DNA from: Methylobacterium sp. Leaf123
GTDB lineage: Bacteria > Pseudomonadota > Alphaproteobacteria > Rhizobiales > Beijerinckiaceae
Direction of reading: 5' to 3'
Length of the DNA: 64,000 nucleotides
Assembly (NCBI RefSeq): GCF_001423405.1
Contig: NZ_LMNS01000001.1
Span: 687,384-751,383 of the forward strand
Under the pieces are notes generated by a model. It searched no databases, was not told the origin of the DNA, and saw nothing but the letters and a program-made list of their open reading frames with translations. The translations under genes were made by a program, and so were the position numbers. Each line of letters starts with the position of its first letter. Position 1 is the first letter of the stretch. Shown piece after piece: positions 28,796 through 40,274 of the stretch.

Positions 28796-29323
28796 TCAGA
28801 TGGTTTCGCCTGATGGCGTACCGGGGCGATGCAAATCGACGGATTTCAGAAGCGTCAACGCCTCCACCACCGACAGCCGCCGAATCTCGGCCCGGCCCGG
28901 ATCGCCGAAGCGCCGCTCGACATGGCGGGTGGGGCCGTCCTTCACGGCGAGCCCGAAATGCACGAGGCCGACCGGCTTGGCGTCGCTGCCGCCGCCCGGC
29001 CCGGCAATGCCGGTAACCGAGACTGCCACGTCGGCATGTGACGCCGCGAGTGCGCCCTCCGCCATGGCGCGGGCCACCGGCTCGCTCACCGCGCCATGCG
29101 CCGTGATGAGGTCCATCGGCACGCCGATCGCCTCGGCCTTCGCCTCGTTGGAATAGGTGACGAAGCCGCGCTCCACCACCGCCGAGGAGCCGGGCACTGC
29201 CGTGAGCAATCCGGCCACGAGACCGCCGGTGCAGGACTCGGCGGTCGCGATTTTTCGGCCCGCCGCCGCATAGGCCCGCACCAGCGCCTCGGCGCGGGCG
29301 AGCAAGGCGGCGTCTTCGATCAC
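28796..29323 (-). CDS. CinA C-terminal domain protein (nicotinamide-nucleotide amidase family)
   Basis: A 175-residue stand-alone CinA-C/PncC-type domain, which in characterised members deamidates nicotinamide mononucleotide. Starts at GTG 29323, overlapping the ispDF stop by GTGA. Motifs: [23 protein letters not shown] near residue 25, [14 protein letters not shown], and [22 protein letters not shown], all conserved in the family. The gene following ispDF on the same strand is a conserved alphaproteobacterial arrangement. Confidence 0.92.
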   Translation of the reverse strand: MIEDAALLARAEALVRAYAAAGRKIATAESCTGGLVAGLLTAVPGSSAVVERGFVTYSNEAKAEAIGVPMDLITAHGAVSEPVARAMAEGALAASHADVAVSVTGIAGPGGGSDAKPVGLVHFGLAVKDGPTRHVERRFGDPGRAEIRRLSVVEALTLLKSVDLHRPGTPSGETI

Positions 29324-30654
29324 GAGCGGCGCTCGTTGGTCTCCGCCTCGGTCTCCAGCTCCGCGCAGACCTCCGGCAGCCGCACCGTCGCGGCGGCCTG
29401 GGCGGCGAGTCCCTCGGCACGGCCGACGAAGCCGAGCTTTTCCGTGGTCGTCGCCTTGATCGAGACGGAGGAGAGCGGCACGGCCGCGATCTCGGCGATG
29501 CGCGCGCGGATCGCGTCGCGATGCTGGCCGATGCGCGGGGCTTCCGCCAGCACCGTGATGTCGAGATGGTCGATCTTGCCGCCACGCGCCCGCACCAGCT
29601 CGCAGGCATGGGCCAAGAACTGGTCGGAGGCTGCGCCGCGCCATTTCTCGTCGGAGGGCGGGAAGTGGGTGCCGATATCGCCGTCGGCGATGGCGCCGAG
29701 CAGCGCGTCGGTGAGGGCGTGCAAAGCCACGTCGCCGTCGGAATGGGCGAGCACGCCGCGATCGGCGGGGATTTTCACGCCGCCGAGCCAGACATGGTCG
29801 CCCTCCGTGAAGGCGTGGACGTCGAAGCCGGTGCCGAGGCGGGTCACGTAAGTGGTCATGGGGTCATCCGATATCGCGGGCGCAGGTTCAGAGAAAGCCC
29901 GTCCGGAGAATGCCCGGTCGGCCTCGATCAGGTCCGCGGCCTGGGTGATCTTGCGGTTGCGGGCATCGCCCTCGAACACCACGACCGGCAGCCCGGCCCA
30001 TTCGGCGAGCGCCCCGTCATCGGTGAAGCCGTCGCGGCCCTCGGCCACGGCCCGGCGATGCGCGTCGAGCAGCAGGCCGAAGCGGAAGCTCTGCGGCGTC
30101 TGCACCGCGCGGAGATTCTCGCGGGCCGGGGTCTCGTGGACACGGCCGATGCCCGGCGCGATCTCCTCCACGAGCTTGATCGTGTCGGAGACCGCGATGC
30201 CCGGCACCGATGCGCCGTGCTCGGAGCCGGCCGCGACCGCGCGGGCGATCAACGCCTCGTCCACGAAGGGCCGCGCCGCGTCGTGGATGAGCACGAGGTC
30301 GGGTGCGCCCGCGCGGGCGAGACCTTCGAGCCCGGCCGCCACCGATTGCTGGCGCGTGGCCCCGCCCGGCACCGGCTCGGCGAGTTTTTCACGATGCGCC
30401 GGTTCGAGGTCGGCGAGGCATTCGCGGTAGAAGTCCTGCGCGTCCGGCGCGATCACCGGCTGGATGCGGGTGATGCGGGGCGATTGCGCCAGGGCCGCGA
30501 GCGTCCGCGTCAGGACGGCCCGGCCGCCGACGCGGCGATATTGCTTGGGGAGGTCGCCGCCGACACGCAGGCCCTTGCCGGCCGCGACCAAGACCGCCGC
30601 CACTGATCTATTCCCCGATTCCTGCCCATACGGCCGCGCGGCTTGGTCGGACAT
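29320..30654 (-). CDS. ispDF: Bifunctional 2-C-methylerythritol 4-phosphate cytidylyltransferase / 2,4-cyclodiphosphate synthase
   Basis: Fuses two steps of the MEP isoprenoid pathway. Residues about 18-240 are Isp[33 protein letters not shown] and DTIKLVEE are its signature segments. Residues about 275-430 are Isp[20 protein letters not shown] with the zinc Asp and His, [21 protein letters not shown], and [10 protein letters not shown]. At 444 residues it is the size of known alphaproteobacterial IspDF enzymes, so the fusion is normal here. The linker is Ser/Ala/Pro-rich. Confidence 0.96.
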   Translation of the reverse strand: MSDQAARPYGQESGNRSVAAVLVAAGKGLRVGGDLPKQYRRVGGRAVLTRTLAALAQSPRITRIQPVIAPDAQDFYRECLADLEPAHREKLAEPVPGGATRQQSVAAGLEGLARAGAPDLVLIHDAARPFVDEALIARAVAAGSEHGASVPGIAVSDTIKLVEEIAPGIGRVHETPARENLRAVQTPQSFRFGLLLDAHRRAVAEGRDGFTDDGALAEWAGLPVVVFEGDARNRKITQAADLIEADRAFSGRAFSEPAPAISDDPMTTYVTRLGTGFDVHAFTEGDHVWLGGVKIPADRGVLAHSDGDVALHALTDALLGAIADGDIGTHFPPSDEKWRGAASDQFLAHACELVRARGGKIDHLDITVLAEAPRIGQHRDAIRARIAEIAAVPLSSVSIKATTTEKLGFVGRAEGLAAQAAATVRLPEVCAELETEAETNERRS

Positions 30655-30781
30655 CGTGGGCCTCGAATGGAAATCATCTGGGGATGGATGGGGATCGCCG
30701 CGTCCTTATGCGTCAAGATGCGCGAAGGCAAACGCAGCAGGCGCTTGCGTCCGCCCGCCATTTGGCTACTTATTGGGCACA

Positions 30782-31810
30782 ATGACACGTGACCATTATT
30801 TGAGCGCGCTGCGCGGGGCTGGCGATCGGGGGGCGAACAGCCCGCCGGTGCTGCTGGCGCCCCTGTCAGGCGTCACCGATCTCCATATGCGGCGCCTCGC
30901 GCAACGACTCGGCGCCAGCGCCGTGGTGTCCGAGATGGTCGCCGCCGCCGAACTGGCGAAGGGCGACGCCGAATCACAGGTCCGGGCCGAGGGCGCCGGG
31001 GTGGACCCGCACGTGGTGCAGCTCGCCGGCTGCGCGCCCGAACCGATGGCCGAGGCTGCCCGCATCGCCGTGGCGAACGGGGCGGACGCCATCGACATCA
31101 ACATGGGCTGCCCGGCCAAAACCGTCACTGGCGGCGAATCGGGTTCGGCCCTGATGCGCGACCTCGATCACGCCGCGCGCCTTCTCGCGGCGGTGCGCGG
31201 CGCCGTCGATGTGCCGGTCACCGTGAAGATGCGGCTCGGCTGGGATCATGCGAGCCTCAACGCCGCCGAACTGGCGCGGCGCGCCGAGGCGCTCGGGCTC
31301 GACGGCGTGACGGTCCATGGCCGCACCCGGCAGCAATTCTACAAGGGCCGGGCCGATTGGTCGGCGATCCGTCCCGTGGTCGAAGCGGTGCGCATCCCCG
31401 TCATCGCCAACGGCGACATCACCGGCGTCGAGGCGGCCCGCGCCTGCCTCAGCCAATCCGGCGCGGCGGGCGTGATGGTCGGGCGCGCGGCGGTCGGACG
31501 TCCCTGGCTCGTCGGCGAGATCGCCGCCGGGCTTGCCGGGCGCGTGGCGGCGCCACTCTCGGCCGAGCAGCGGGCGGCGGTCGCGGCCGAGCATTACCAG
31601 GGGCTGATCGCGCTCTACGGCGCGGCCATGGGCGTGCGCCACGCCCGCAAGCATCTGGCGGCCTATGCCGATGCGGCCGGCGGATTGCCCCCGGACGACC
31701 GGCGCCGCCTCGTCACCACCCACGATCCGGCGGAGGCGCTCCGCCTCCTGCGGCGCGCGTTCCTCGAACCGGCCGGGACGGCGACCACGCCCCTCGGCGA
31801 GGCAGCCTGA
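30782..31810 (+). CDS. dusB: tRNA-dihydrouridine synthase B (NifR3 family)
   Basis: FMN enzyme that reduces uridines in tRNA. The 342-residue product starts at ATG 30782; no strong ribosome-binding site precedes it. It shows [17 protein letters not shown], the catalytic-cysteine motif [20 protein letters not shown] near residue 110, [26 protein letters not shown] and VIANGDI. Located directly upstream of ntrB, with a one-base TGATG overlap: the nifR3-ntrB-ntrC operon known from Rhodobacter, Azospirillum and rhizobia. Confidence 0.94.
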   Translation: MTRDHYLSALRGAGDRGANSPPVLLAPLSGVTDLHMRRLAQRLGASAVVSEMVAAAELAKGDAESQVRAEGAGVDPHVVQLAGCAPEPMAEAARIAVANGADAIDINMGCPAKTVTGGESGSALMRDLDHAARLLAAVRGAVDVPVTVKMRLGWDHASLNAAELARRAEALGLDGVTVHGRTRQQFYKGRADWSAIRPVVEAVRIPVIANGDITGVEAARACLSQSGAAGVMVGRAAVGRPWLVGEIAAGLAGRVAAPLSAEQRAAVAAEHYQGLIALYGAAMGVRHARKHLAAYADAAGGLPPDDRRRLVTTHDPAEALRLLRRAFLEPAGTATTPLGEAA

Positions 31811-32943
31811 TGCCCTTTTCCGACGAGCCCGCCCCCGAATCCCTGCCGCCGGCCGAGGCGGTGCTGAACTCGCTGCCGTTGCCGGTCCTCACCATCGGGC
31901 CGGATGAGCGGATCCTGCGGGTCAACCACGCCGCCGAGCTGTTCTTCGACGCCTCCGCCCGGCTGATGCTGCGGGGGCGGTTGCGCGACATCATCCCGTT
32001 CTCCTCGCCGATCATCGCACTCGTGACGGAGGTGCGACGCCGCCGCTCCTCCGTCTCGGAATACCGGGTCGAGCTGGTCCAGCCGCGCTCGGGCACCGAG
32101 CGCAGCGTCGATGTCTTCGCCACGCCCCTGCGCGATGAGGACGATTCGGTGGTGCTGATGCTGCAAGAGCGCACCATCGCCGACAAGATGAACCGGCAGC
32201 TCACCCATCGCGGCGCCGCCCGCTCGATGGTGGCGCTCGGCGCGATGCTCGCCCACGAGATCAAGAACCCGCTCGCCGGCATCCGCGGCGCGGCGCAGCT
32301 CCTCGAACAGGAGAGCGACGAAGAGGACCGGCTGCTGACCCGCCTGATCTGCGACGAATCGGACCGGATCGTGCGCATCGTCGAGCGGATGGAGCTGTTC
32401 GGCGACGAGCGGCCGGTGGAGCGCGGCCCCGTCAACGTCCACGGCGTGCTCGATCAGGTGAAGCGCTCGGCGCAATCGGGCTTCGCCCGTCACATCCGCT
32501 TCATCGAGAACTACGACCCCTCGCTGCCACCCGTCCTCGGCAACCGGGACCAGTTGATCCAAGTGATCCTGAACCTCGTGAAGAACGCGGCCGAGGCGAT
32601 CGGCACGGACACGGTCGAGGGCGAGATCACCCTCTCCACCGCCTTCCGCACCGGCCTGCGTCTCCAGATTCCCGGCTCGCGCGAGCGTGTCAGCCTGCCG
32701 ATCGAGGTGGCGGTGCGCGACAACGGACCGGGCATCCCGACCGACATGCTGTCGGACCTGTTCGACCCCTTCGTCACCACCAAAGTGCAGGGCTCCGGCC
32801 TCGGACTTGCATTGGTGGCCAAGATCATCGGCGACCATGGGGGCATCGTCGAATGCGATCCCGTCCCCCGCCGCACCGCCTTCCGGATCCTCCTTCCCAT
32901 GTCGAGCGCCCGCGACGGGCGTGAATCGGCCGCGGAGCGCTGA
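31810..32943 (+). CDS. ntrB: Nitrogen regulation sensor kinase NtrB
   Basis: Cytoplasmic histidine kinase/phosphatase that sets the phosphorylation of NtrC according to nitrogen status through PII. 377 residues: PAS domain about 16-125 ([28 protein letters not shown]), dimerisation/phosphotransfer helix with His149 in [20 protein letters not shown], and the ATPase with the N-box [15 protein letters not shown]1 VRDNGPGIP and G2 GSGLGLALV. No transmembrane helix. Translationally coupled to dusB by TGATG; ntrC follows after 10 bases. Confidence 0.96.
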   Translation: MPFSDEPAPESLPPAEAVLNSLPLPVLTIGPDERILRVNHAAELFFDASARLMLRGRLRDIIPFSSPIIALVTEVRRRRSSVSEYRVELVQPRSGTERSVDVFATPLRDEDDSVVLMLQERTIADKMNRQLTHRGAARSMVALGAMLAHEIKNPLAGIRGAAQLLEQESDEEDRLLTRLICDESDRIVRIVERMELFGDERPVERGPVNVHGVLDQVKRSAQSGFARHIRFIENYDPSLPPVLGNRDQLIQVILNLVKNAAEAIGTDTVEGEITLSTAFRTGLRLQIPGSRERVSLPIEVAVRDNGPGIPTDMLSDLFDPFVTTKVQGSGLGLALVAKIIGDHGGIVECDPVPRRTAFRILLPMSSARDGRESAAER

Positions 32944-32953
32944 GTCGAGAGCC

Positions 32954-34407
<1,454 letters not shown>

Positions 34408-34426
<19 letters not shown>

Positions 34427-34473
34427 TCCGTTCCGCACGTCGCGATGACCTGTTTCGCACGTTGCGGTGATCC
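34408..34473. repeat. Three 22-bp tandem repeats spanning the end of ntrC
   Basis: Units start at 34408, 34430 and 34452, each of the form GTTTCGCACGTCACGGTGAT plus two bases, with 3-5 differences between units. The first unit encodes the last residues of NtrC (VFRTSR) and contains its stop codon; the other two are intergenic and end 40 bases before the helicase gene. Confidence 0.85.
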
Positions 34474-34513
34474 CCCTCTGTTCTCCACGGCCGCGCTTCG
34501 CTAAAGGCGCGCC

Positions 34514-36151
34514 ATGCTGCGCCTTCGCGAGTACCAGCGCGCCGCCCTCGACGCGCTCGATCATCATTGGGACCAGGGCGGTGGCCCCGGCCTCGTCGTG
34601 CTGCCGACCGGCGCCGGCAAGGCGCTCGTCATCGCGGCCCTGATCCGCGAATGGCTGGATCGGGCGCCGGAGGCGCGGATCTGCGTCGTCACCCACGTCC
34701 GCGAACTCGTGGTGCAGAATCACGGCGAGTTGCTGGCCTATTGGCCCGGAGCGCCCGCCGGCATCTTTTCCGCCGGCGTCGGCCGGCGCGAGGCGCATGC
34801 GCAGGTCACCTTCTGCTCGATCCAATCGGTCCGTGACCGGGCCGAATTGTTCGGCGCCATCGACCTCATCGTCATCGACGAGGCCCATCTCGTGCCGCGC
34901 GCGAGCGAGACGGGCTATGGCCGCTTCCTCGCCGCGGCGCGGGCGGGCAACCCGGATCTGAAGGTCGCGGGCTTCACCGCTACGCCCTACCGGCTCGATT
35001 CCGGCCGGCTCGACGAGGGCGAGGGGCGGGTGTTCGAGCGGATCGTCTACGAATCGCTGGTCGGCGACCTGATCCATCAGGGCTTTCTGGCGCCCCTCGT
35101 CTGCAAGGCGACGGCGCTCGCCCTCGACGTCACGGGGGTGCCGAAACGCGGCGGCGACTACATCCCCTCGGAGCTGGAGGCCGCGGTCAACCGCGAGTGG
35201 ATCACCCGCGCGGCCGTGGAGGAAATGGTGGGCTATGGCCGTGAGCGGCGGGCATGGCTCGCCTTCTGCGCCGGTCTCGCACATGCCGCGTCCGTTCGCG
35301 ACGCGATCCGGGCGGAAGGGATCTCCTGCGAGACCGTCATCGGCGAGATGGGAAAGCGCGAGCGCGACCGCATCGTGCGCGACTTCCGCGCCGGCAAGAT
35401 CCGCTGCCTCGTCTCGGTCGGCGTGCTCTCCACGGGCTTCAACGTGCCGGAGGTCGATCTCATCGCCCTGCTGCGCCCGACCCAATCGGCCGGGCTCTAC
35501 GTGCAACAGGTCGGCCGAGCCCTGCGCCGGGCGCCGGGCAAGACGGATGCGATCGTGCTCGATTATGCCGGGCTGGTGCGGATGCACGGGCCCGTGGACG
35601 CGGTGACCGCCCGGAGCGTCGCGCTCGGACCGGCGGCGCCGGGCATCGCGCGGGCCAAACCGTGCCCCGGCTGCGGCGCACTGATCGCCCTCAATGCCAG
35701 CACCTGCGAAGCCTGTTGGGTCGAGCCCGAATCGGAGGACGAGGAAGCGCCCCATGCCGCGAGCGCGGAGGACGCCATGCCGATCCTCTCCGAATCGATC
35801 TGCCCCTGGCGCGAGGTGACCGGCTGGCGCCTCGACCGCGGCCCCGGCGGCTCCGGCCCGGACCGGCTCGAAGTCGCCTTGCGTTGGCGGGGCGGCGGCT
35901 GCCGGGTCGAGGTCTGCCTCGAGCATTCCGGCCATGCCCGCGAGAAGGCGGTGCAATGGTGGCGCGCCTTCGGCGGCGCCGATCCGGTGCCGATGTCGGT
36001 CGCCGCGGCCCTGGAACGGGCCGACGAGCTGGAGCGGCCGGAGACCCTGCGGGTCGAGGCCGCCGGCCGGCTCTCCGAGAGCGTGACGGTGCGTTTTTCC
36101 GACGGGCGGCGGTTCCGCGACCTGCGCCGCTGGGGCACCCTGGCCGCTTGA
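34514..36151 (+). CDS. DEAD/DEAH-box helicase (SSL2/type III restriction-like superfamily 2)
   Basis: A 545-residue superfamily-2 helicase. Motif I VVLPTGAGKALVIAAL (about 28-43), motif II VIDEAHLV (about 119-126), motif III GFTATPYRLD, and motifs V-VI SVGVLSTGFNVPEVDLI and YVQQVGRALRRAPG are all intact. After the helicase core comes a zinc-ribbon-like PCPGCGALIALNASTCEACW (two CxxC pairs, about 380-400) and a C-terminal domain rich in Trp and Arg. It resembles RadD/YejH-type helicases in layout, which act in DNA repair. Unusually it stands between ntrBC and ntrYX. Confidence 0.88.
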   Translation: MLRLREYQRAALDALDHHWDQGGGPGLVVLPTGAGKALVIAALIREWLDRAPEARICVVTHVRELVVQNHGELLAYWPGAPAGIFSAGVGRREAHAQVTFCSIQSVRDRAELFGAIDLIVIDEAHLVPRASETGYGRFLAAARAGNPDLKVAGFTATPYRLDSGRLDEGEGRVFERIVYESLVGDLIHQGFLAPLVCKATALALDVTGVPKRGGDYIPSELEAAVNREWITRAAVEEMVGYGRERRAWLAFCAGLAHAASVRDAIRAEGISCETVIGEMGKRERDRIVRDFRAGKIRCLVSVGVLSTGFNVPEVDLIALLRPTQSAGLYVQQVGRALRRAPGKTDAIVLDYAGLVRMHGPVDAVTARSVALGPAAPGIARAKPCPGCGALIALNASTCEACWVEPESEDEEAPHAASAEDAMPILSESICPWREVTGWRLDRGPGGSGPDRLEVALRWRGGGCRVEVCLEHSGHAREKAVQWWRAFGGADPVPMSVAAALERADELERPETLRVEAAGRLSESVTVRFSDGRRFRDLRRWGTLAA

Positions 36152-36214
36152 ACCGATCCCCAGCCGGGCTGATTCGTATTAATTTCGCCACACTGGTGTG
36201 GCCCCGCATCAGTG

Positions 36215-38614
36215 ATGCCGCTTCTGTCGCGACGTTCTCAAAAGGTGCCAACCGACGCCCCGTCCCCCGAGGACGGTGCTGAGGCGGTCACGCGCCGGTT
36301 CGACTCGCCCCCGCGAGGGCCGGGCTGGATCGGGGCGGCGGTGGTGCTCACGGCACTGATCTCGGCCTCGGTCACCTTCCTGATCCTTGCCGGCATCATC
36401 CAGATCACGCGGACGCCGACGACGGGCGTCGCTTTGCTCTCGGTCAACGCCGCGCTGGTTCTCGCGCTGGTCGTCGTGATCGCCTGGGAGGCGCGGGTCT
36501 TCCTGCATGCCCGGCGCACCCACGCCTCGGTGGCGCGGCTGCACACCCGCATCGTCGGCCTGTTCAGCCTGATCGCGATCCTGCCGACGATCCTCCTCGC
36601 CATCGTCGCCTCGGTGACGATCGATGTCGGCCTGTCGCTCGGCTTCACCGACCGGGTCCGCGACGTGGTGCTGAAATCCGTGCAGGTCGCGGACGCCTAC
36701 CAAGAGAATCACTGCCAGTCGCTCGCCCGCGAAATCCGGATCTTCGCCGACGACCTGACGCGGGCGCGGCCGAATTTTGACGTGAACCGCGAGTGGTTCG
36801 AGGGCTTCATGACCACCCGCGCCCAGGCGCTCGGTCTGCCGATCGTCAAGATCATGCGCGGGCCGAACGAGGTCGTGGCGCGCGCCAATATCGACGTGCT
36901 CAAGCAGACGCGCCTGCCCTCGGCGGCGGCCTTCGAGGATGCGGCGAAGTCCAGCGACCCGATCTGCCTGCTGCCGAACGAGGGACGGGTCTTCGCCGCC
37001 CTGATGCGGATGCCGGCTTACGACAATGCCGTGCTGCTGGTGCAGCGCGAGGTGAGCCAGCTCGCCATCGACTTTCCCGGCGTCGCCCGCGCCGCGGCGG
37101 CCGAGTACCTGACCTTCGACGAACTGCGCCGCTACGTGCAGATCGCCTTCGCCTCGGTCTTCATCCTGATCGCACTGATCACGCTGCTCTCGGCGGTGTG
37201 GTTCGGCCTGAACTTCGCCAACCGCTTCGTCGCGCCGATCCGCCGGCTCATCAACGCCGCCGACGAGGTCGCCGCCGGCAATTTCTACGCCCGCGTGCCG
37301 GCGCGGAAATCGGACGGCGACCTCGCTCATCTCGGCGAGAGCTTCAACACCATGACGCTGGAGCTGCGCCGCCAGCACGATGGCCTGCGCGCGGCCAACG
37401 ACCTGATCGACCGCCGCCGCCGCTTCACCGAGGCCGTGCTGTCGGGCGTCTCGCCGGGCGTGCTCGGCGTCGATGCCGACGGCGTCATCACCATCGCCAA
37501 TCCGGGTGCGGAGCGGACGCTGGGCCTCACCGCCCAGGAACTGGTCGGGCAGCCCCTGACGAATGTCGTGCCGGAGATCGCCGCCTTGTTCCCGGAGGCG
37601 GAGGGACGCCACCGCGCCCTGCAACAGCAGATCCAGCTCGTGCGCGGCGGCCGCGAGCGCACCATCGCGGTCCGCGTCACCAGCGAGCAGGCGCAGGGCG
37701 AGGCCCGCGGCTACGTCGTGACGCTCGACGACATCACCGATCTCGTCACGGCGCAGCGCACCTCGGCCTGGGCGGATGTCGCCCGCCGCATCGCCCACGA
37801 GATCAAGAACCCGCTGACCCCGATTCAGCTCTCGGCCGAGCGAATCCGGCGCAAGTACGGAAAAGTGATCACGACCGACAAGGACGTGTTCGAGCAATGC
37901 ACCGCCACGATCGTGCGGCAGGTGGACGAGATCAAGCGGATGGTGGACGAGTTCTCCTCCTTCGCCCGGATGCCGAAGCCGGCGATCACGCAGCAGGATC
38001 TGGCCGAGATCGCGCGCCAGAACCTGTTCATGCTGCGCATGGCGCATCCCGATCTCGATTTCCCTTTCGAAACCGTCGGCGAGGACGAGAAGGGCCGCGT
38101 CGTCGCCGCCTTCGACGTGCGGCTGTTCTCCCAGGCGCTCACCAACATCCTCAAGAACGCCGTCGAGGCGGTTCAGGCGGTGCCGGAGGACGTGCTGACG
38201 GCCGAAGGCGGCAAGGGTCGCGTCGCCCTGAAGCTGGTCGTCGAAGAGGTGTTCGTGGTGATCGAAGTCACCGACAACGGAAAAGGCTTTCCGGCAGAGG
38301 GGCGCCAGCGCTTGCTCGAACCCTATATGACGACCCGCGAGGGCGGGACCGGCCTCGGCCTCGCGATCGTTTCCAAGGTGCTCGAGGAGCATGGCGGGGG
38401 GATCGAGCTGAACGACAACCCGGAGGGGCGCGGCGGACAGGTCCGCATGCGGCTGCCGCGGGAAGTCGGACGGCAGGACGAACGGAATTCCGGGACCGGT
38501 GCGGGACAGGAGCGGGATCGCTCCGCGGCACCGGGCACGCGTGACAGGACAACGATGGATAAGAACACGGAGGACGCCATGGAAGCGCGACGCGTCGCGG
38601 AGGTGCAGCCATGA
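36215..38614 (+). CDS. ntrY: Nitrogen regulation sensor kinase NtrY
   Basis: Membrane histidine kinase partner of NtrX. From ATG 36215 it has 799 residues (a GTG at 36212 is an alternative). Transmembrane helices are seen near residues 35-60, 70-90, 110-135 and 320-345, with a periplasmic sensor region between the last two. Then come HAMP (RFVAPIRRLINAADEVAAGNF), PAS (AVLSGVSPGVLGVDADGVITIANPGAERTLG), the phospho-acceptor [20 protein letters not shown], and the ATPase ([35 protein letters not shown]). The C-terminal tail past residue 750 is variable. The stop overlaps ntrX by 4 bases. Confidence 0.96.
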   Translation: MPLLSRRSQKVPTDAPSPEDGAEAVTRRFDSPPRGPGWIGAAVVLTALISASVTFLILAGIIQITRTPTTGVALLSVNAALVLALVVVIAWEARVFLHARRTHASVARLHTRIVGLFSLIAILPTILLAIVASVTIDVGLSLGFTDRVRDVVLKSVQVADAYQENHCQSLAREIRIFADDLTRARPNFDVNREWFEGFMTTRAQALGLPIVKIMRGPNEVVARANIDVLKQTRLPSAAAFEDAAKSSDPICLLPNEGRVFAALMRMPAYDNAVLLVQREVSQLAIDFPGVARAAAAEYLTFDELRRYVQIAFASVFILIALITLLSAVWFGLNFANRFVAPIRRLINAADEVAAGNFYARVPARKSDGDLAHLGESFNTMTLELRRQHDGLRAANDLIDRRRRFTEAVLSGVSPGVLGVDADGVITIANPGAERTLGLTAQELVGQPLTNVVPEIAALFPEAEGRHRALQQQIQLVRGGRERTIAVRVTSEQAQGEARGYVVTLDDITDLVTAQRTSAWADVARRIAHEIKNPLTPIQLSAERIRRKYGKVITTDKDVFEQCTATIVRQVDEIKRMVDEFSSFARMPKPAITQQDLAEIARQNLFMLRMAHPDLDFPFETVGEDEKGRVVAAFDVRLFSQALTNILKNAVEAVQAVPEDVLTAEGGKGRVALKLVVEEVFVVIEVTDNGKGFPAEGRQRLLEPYMTTREGGTGLGLAIVSKVLEEHGGGIELNDNPEGRGGQVRMRLPREVGRQDERNSGTGAGQERDRSAAPGTRDRTTMDKNTEDAMEARRVAEVQP

Positions 38615-39981
38615 GCGCCGACATCCTGATCGTCGACGACGAGGCCGACATCCGCGACTTGGTCGCGGGCATCCTGGACGACGAGGGGCATCGCACCCGA
38701 ACCGCCGCCGGGTCCGACGAGGCGCTGGCGGCGATCGAATCGCGCCGGCCCCACCTCGTCTTCCTCGACATCTGGCTCCAGGGCTCGCGCCTCGACGGGT
38801 TGCAGGTGCTCGACCTCATCAAGGCGGGCCATCCGGACCTGCCGGTGGTGATGATTTCGGGCCACGGCAACATCGAGACCGCGGTGGCGGCGATCAAATC
38901 CGGCGCCTACGACTTCATCGAGAAGCCGTTCAAGGCCGACCGCCTGATCCTCGTCGCCGAGCGGGCGCTCGAAGCCTCGCGGCTCAAGCGCGAGGTGCGC
39001 GACCTCAAGGTCCGCTCGGGCCAAGCCAGCCGCATCGTCGGCGGCTCGGTCGCGGTCAACCAACTCCGCCAGACTATCGAGCGCGTGGCGCCGACCAACG
39101 CCCGCGTGATGATCTCGGGGGCACCGGGTGCCGGCAAGGAACTCTCGGCGCGCACCCTGCACGCTGCCTCCTCGCGGGCGAGCGGGCCCTTCGTCGTCAT
39201 CAACGCGGCGACGATCACCCCGGAGACGATGGAAGCCGAGCTGTTCGGCGTCGAGGGCGGCGAGGGCCGGGTGCGGCGCGTCGGCGCTCTGGAGGAGGCG
39301 CATGGCGGCTCGCTCTACATCGACGAAGTCGCCGACATGCCCAAGGAAACGCAGAGCCGGATTCTGCGCGTCCTCGTCGATCAGAACTTCCAGCGCGTCG
39401 GCGGCACGGCCCGCGTCCATGTCGATGTGCGCATCATCTCCTCCTCGTCCCGCGACCTGACGGAGGAGATCGCGGCCGGGCGCTTCCGCGAGGATCTGTT
39501 CCACCGTCTCTCGGTGGTGCCGATCCGCATTCCCTCGCTGGCCGAACGGCGCGAGGACGTGCCGGAACTCATCACCTTCTTCATGGAGCAGATCTCGGCG
39601 GCCACCGGCCTGCCGCGGCGGCGCATCGCCGAGGACGCGATGGCGGTGCTCCAGTCGCACGACTGGCCCGGCAACGTCCGCCAGTTGCGCAACAACGTCG
39701 AGCGGCTGATGATCCTGACCCAGAGCGATCCGGATCAGGACGTCACGTCCGAGATGCTGCCGACCGAGATTGGCGCGCTGGTGCCGACGACGCCGACCGG
39801 TGCGGGCGGCGAGAAGCTGATGAGCCTGGCCCTGCGCGAGGCCCGCGAGATCTTCGAGCGGGAATACCTCATCGCGCAAATCGCTCGCTTCTCCGGCAAC
39901 ATCTCCCGCACCGCCGAATTCATCGGCATGGAGCGCTCGGCCCTCCACCGGAAACTGAAGTCACTCGGCATCGGCCCGTAA
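38611..39981 (+). CDS. ntrX: Nitrogen response regulator NtrX
   Basis: 456 residues. Receiver 1-120 with phospho-acceptor Asp53 in LVFLDIWLQGSRLDG. The central AAA+ domain keeps Walker A SGAPGAGKE and Walker B LYIDEVADMP, but where NtrC has the sigma-54 contact loop GAFTGA this protein reads GVEGGEGRVRRVGA, so the loop is missing. C-terminal Fis-type helix-turn-helix with SRTAEFIGMERSALHRKLKSL. Alphaproteobacterial NtrX proteins commonly lack GAFTGA and probably do not activate sigma-54 in the NtrC way. ATGA overlap with ntrY. Confidence 0.96.
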   Translation: MSADILIVDDEADIRDLVAGILDDEGHRTRTAAGSDEALAAIESRRPHLVFLDIWLQGSRLDGLQVLDLIKAGHPDLPVVMISGHGNIETAVAAIKSGAYDFIEKPFKADRLILVAERALEASRLKREVRDLKVRSGQASRIVGGSVAVNQLRQTIERVAPTNARVMISGAPGAGKELSARTLHAASSRASGPFVVINAATITPETMEAELFGVEGGEGRVRRVGALEEAHGGSLYIDEVADMPKETQSRILRVLVDQNFQRVGGTARVHVDVRIISSSSRDLTEEIAAGRFREDLFHRLSVVPIRIPSLAERREDVPELITFFMEQISAATGLPRRRIAEDAMAVLQSHDWPGNVRQLRNNVERLMILTQSDPDQDVTSEMLPTEIGALVPTTPTGAGGEKLMSLALREAREIFEREYLIAQIARFSGNISRTAEFIGMERSALHRKLKSLGIGP

Positions 39982-39990
39982 CAGGCCCCT

Positions 39991-40151
39991 CAGGCGACGC
40001 CTGCTCGCCGATCGTTGGTCCCCTGGGACCGAGGGCGCAGCGGGCGTCGCGTGAGAGCCGTTCATTCGGCCCCCGCCGATTCGGCGGGAGCAGTTGCAAG
40101 GGGTGGATATTGACGCCTTGCGCTGCGAGGGGCCTCTTGCATCGCGGCAAG
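39991..40151. other. Hairpin-rich stretch between ntrX and hfq
   Basis: Several short stems follow ntrX: CAGGCG/CGCCTG (39991-40003), GGTCCC/GGGACC (40017-40030), CCCGCCG/CGGCGGG with an ATT loop (40072-40088) and CTTGC/GCAAG (40136-40151). None has a T-run. They may be the ntrX 3' end, an hfq leader or a small RNA. No protein-coding gene is evident in 39982-40274. Confidence 0.35.
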
Positions 40152-40274
40152 CTTCGCCCTGTAATAGAAACGGCCCGGCAGAGCGGTCCCAACACGTGAG
40201 AGCGCTGCCCCGCGCTTCAGCCACGGGACCCTGCTGATCCGTGGCGCGGGTCTCGAAACCAAGGATAAAAAGAA

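Noticed and set aside
30745..30772. TTGCGT ... TACTTA as a promoter for dusB
   Set aside because: The -10 match is weak and would give almost no leader before ATG 30782; kept only as a possibility.
36209..38392. Minus-strand open frame of about 730 codons opposite ntrY
   Set aside because: Antisense shadow of ntrY without ribosome-binding site or family features.
40137..40167. TTGCAT ... TAATAG as an hfq promoter
   Set aside because: The spacer is 19 bases and TAATAG is a modest -10 match; not strong enough to list as a feature.
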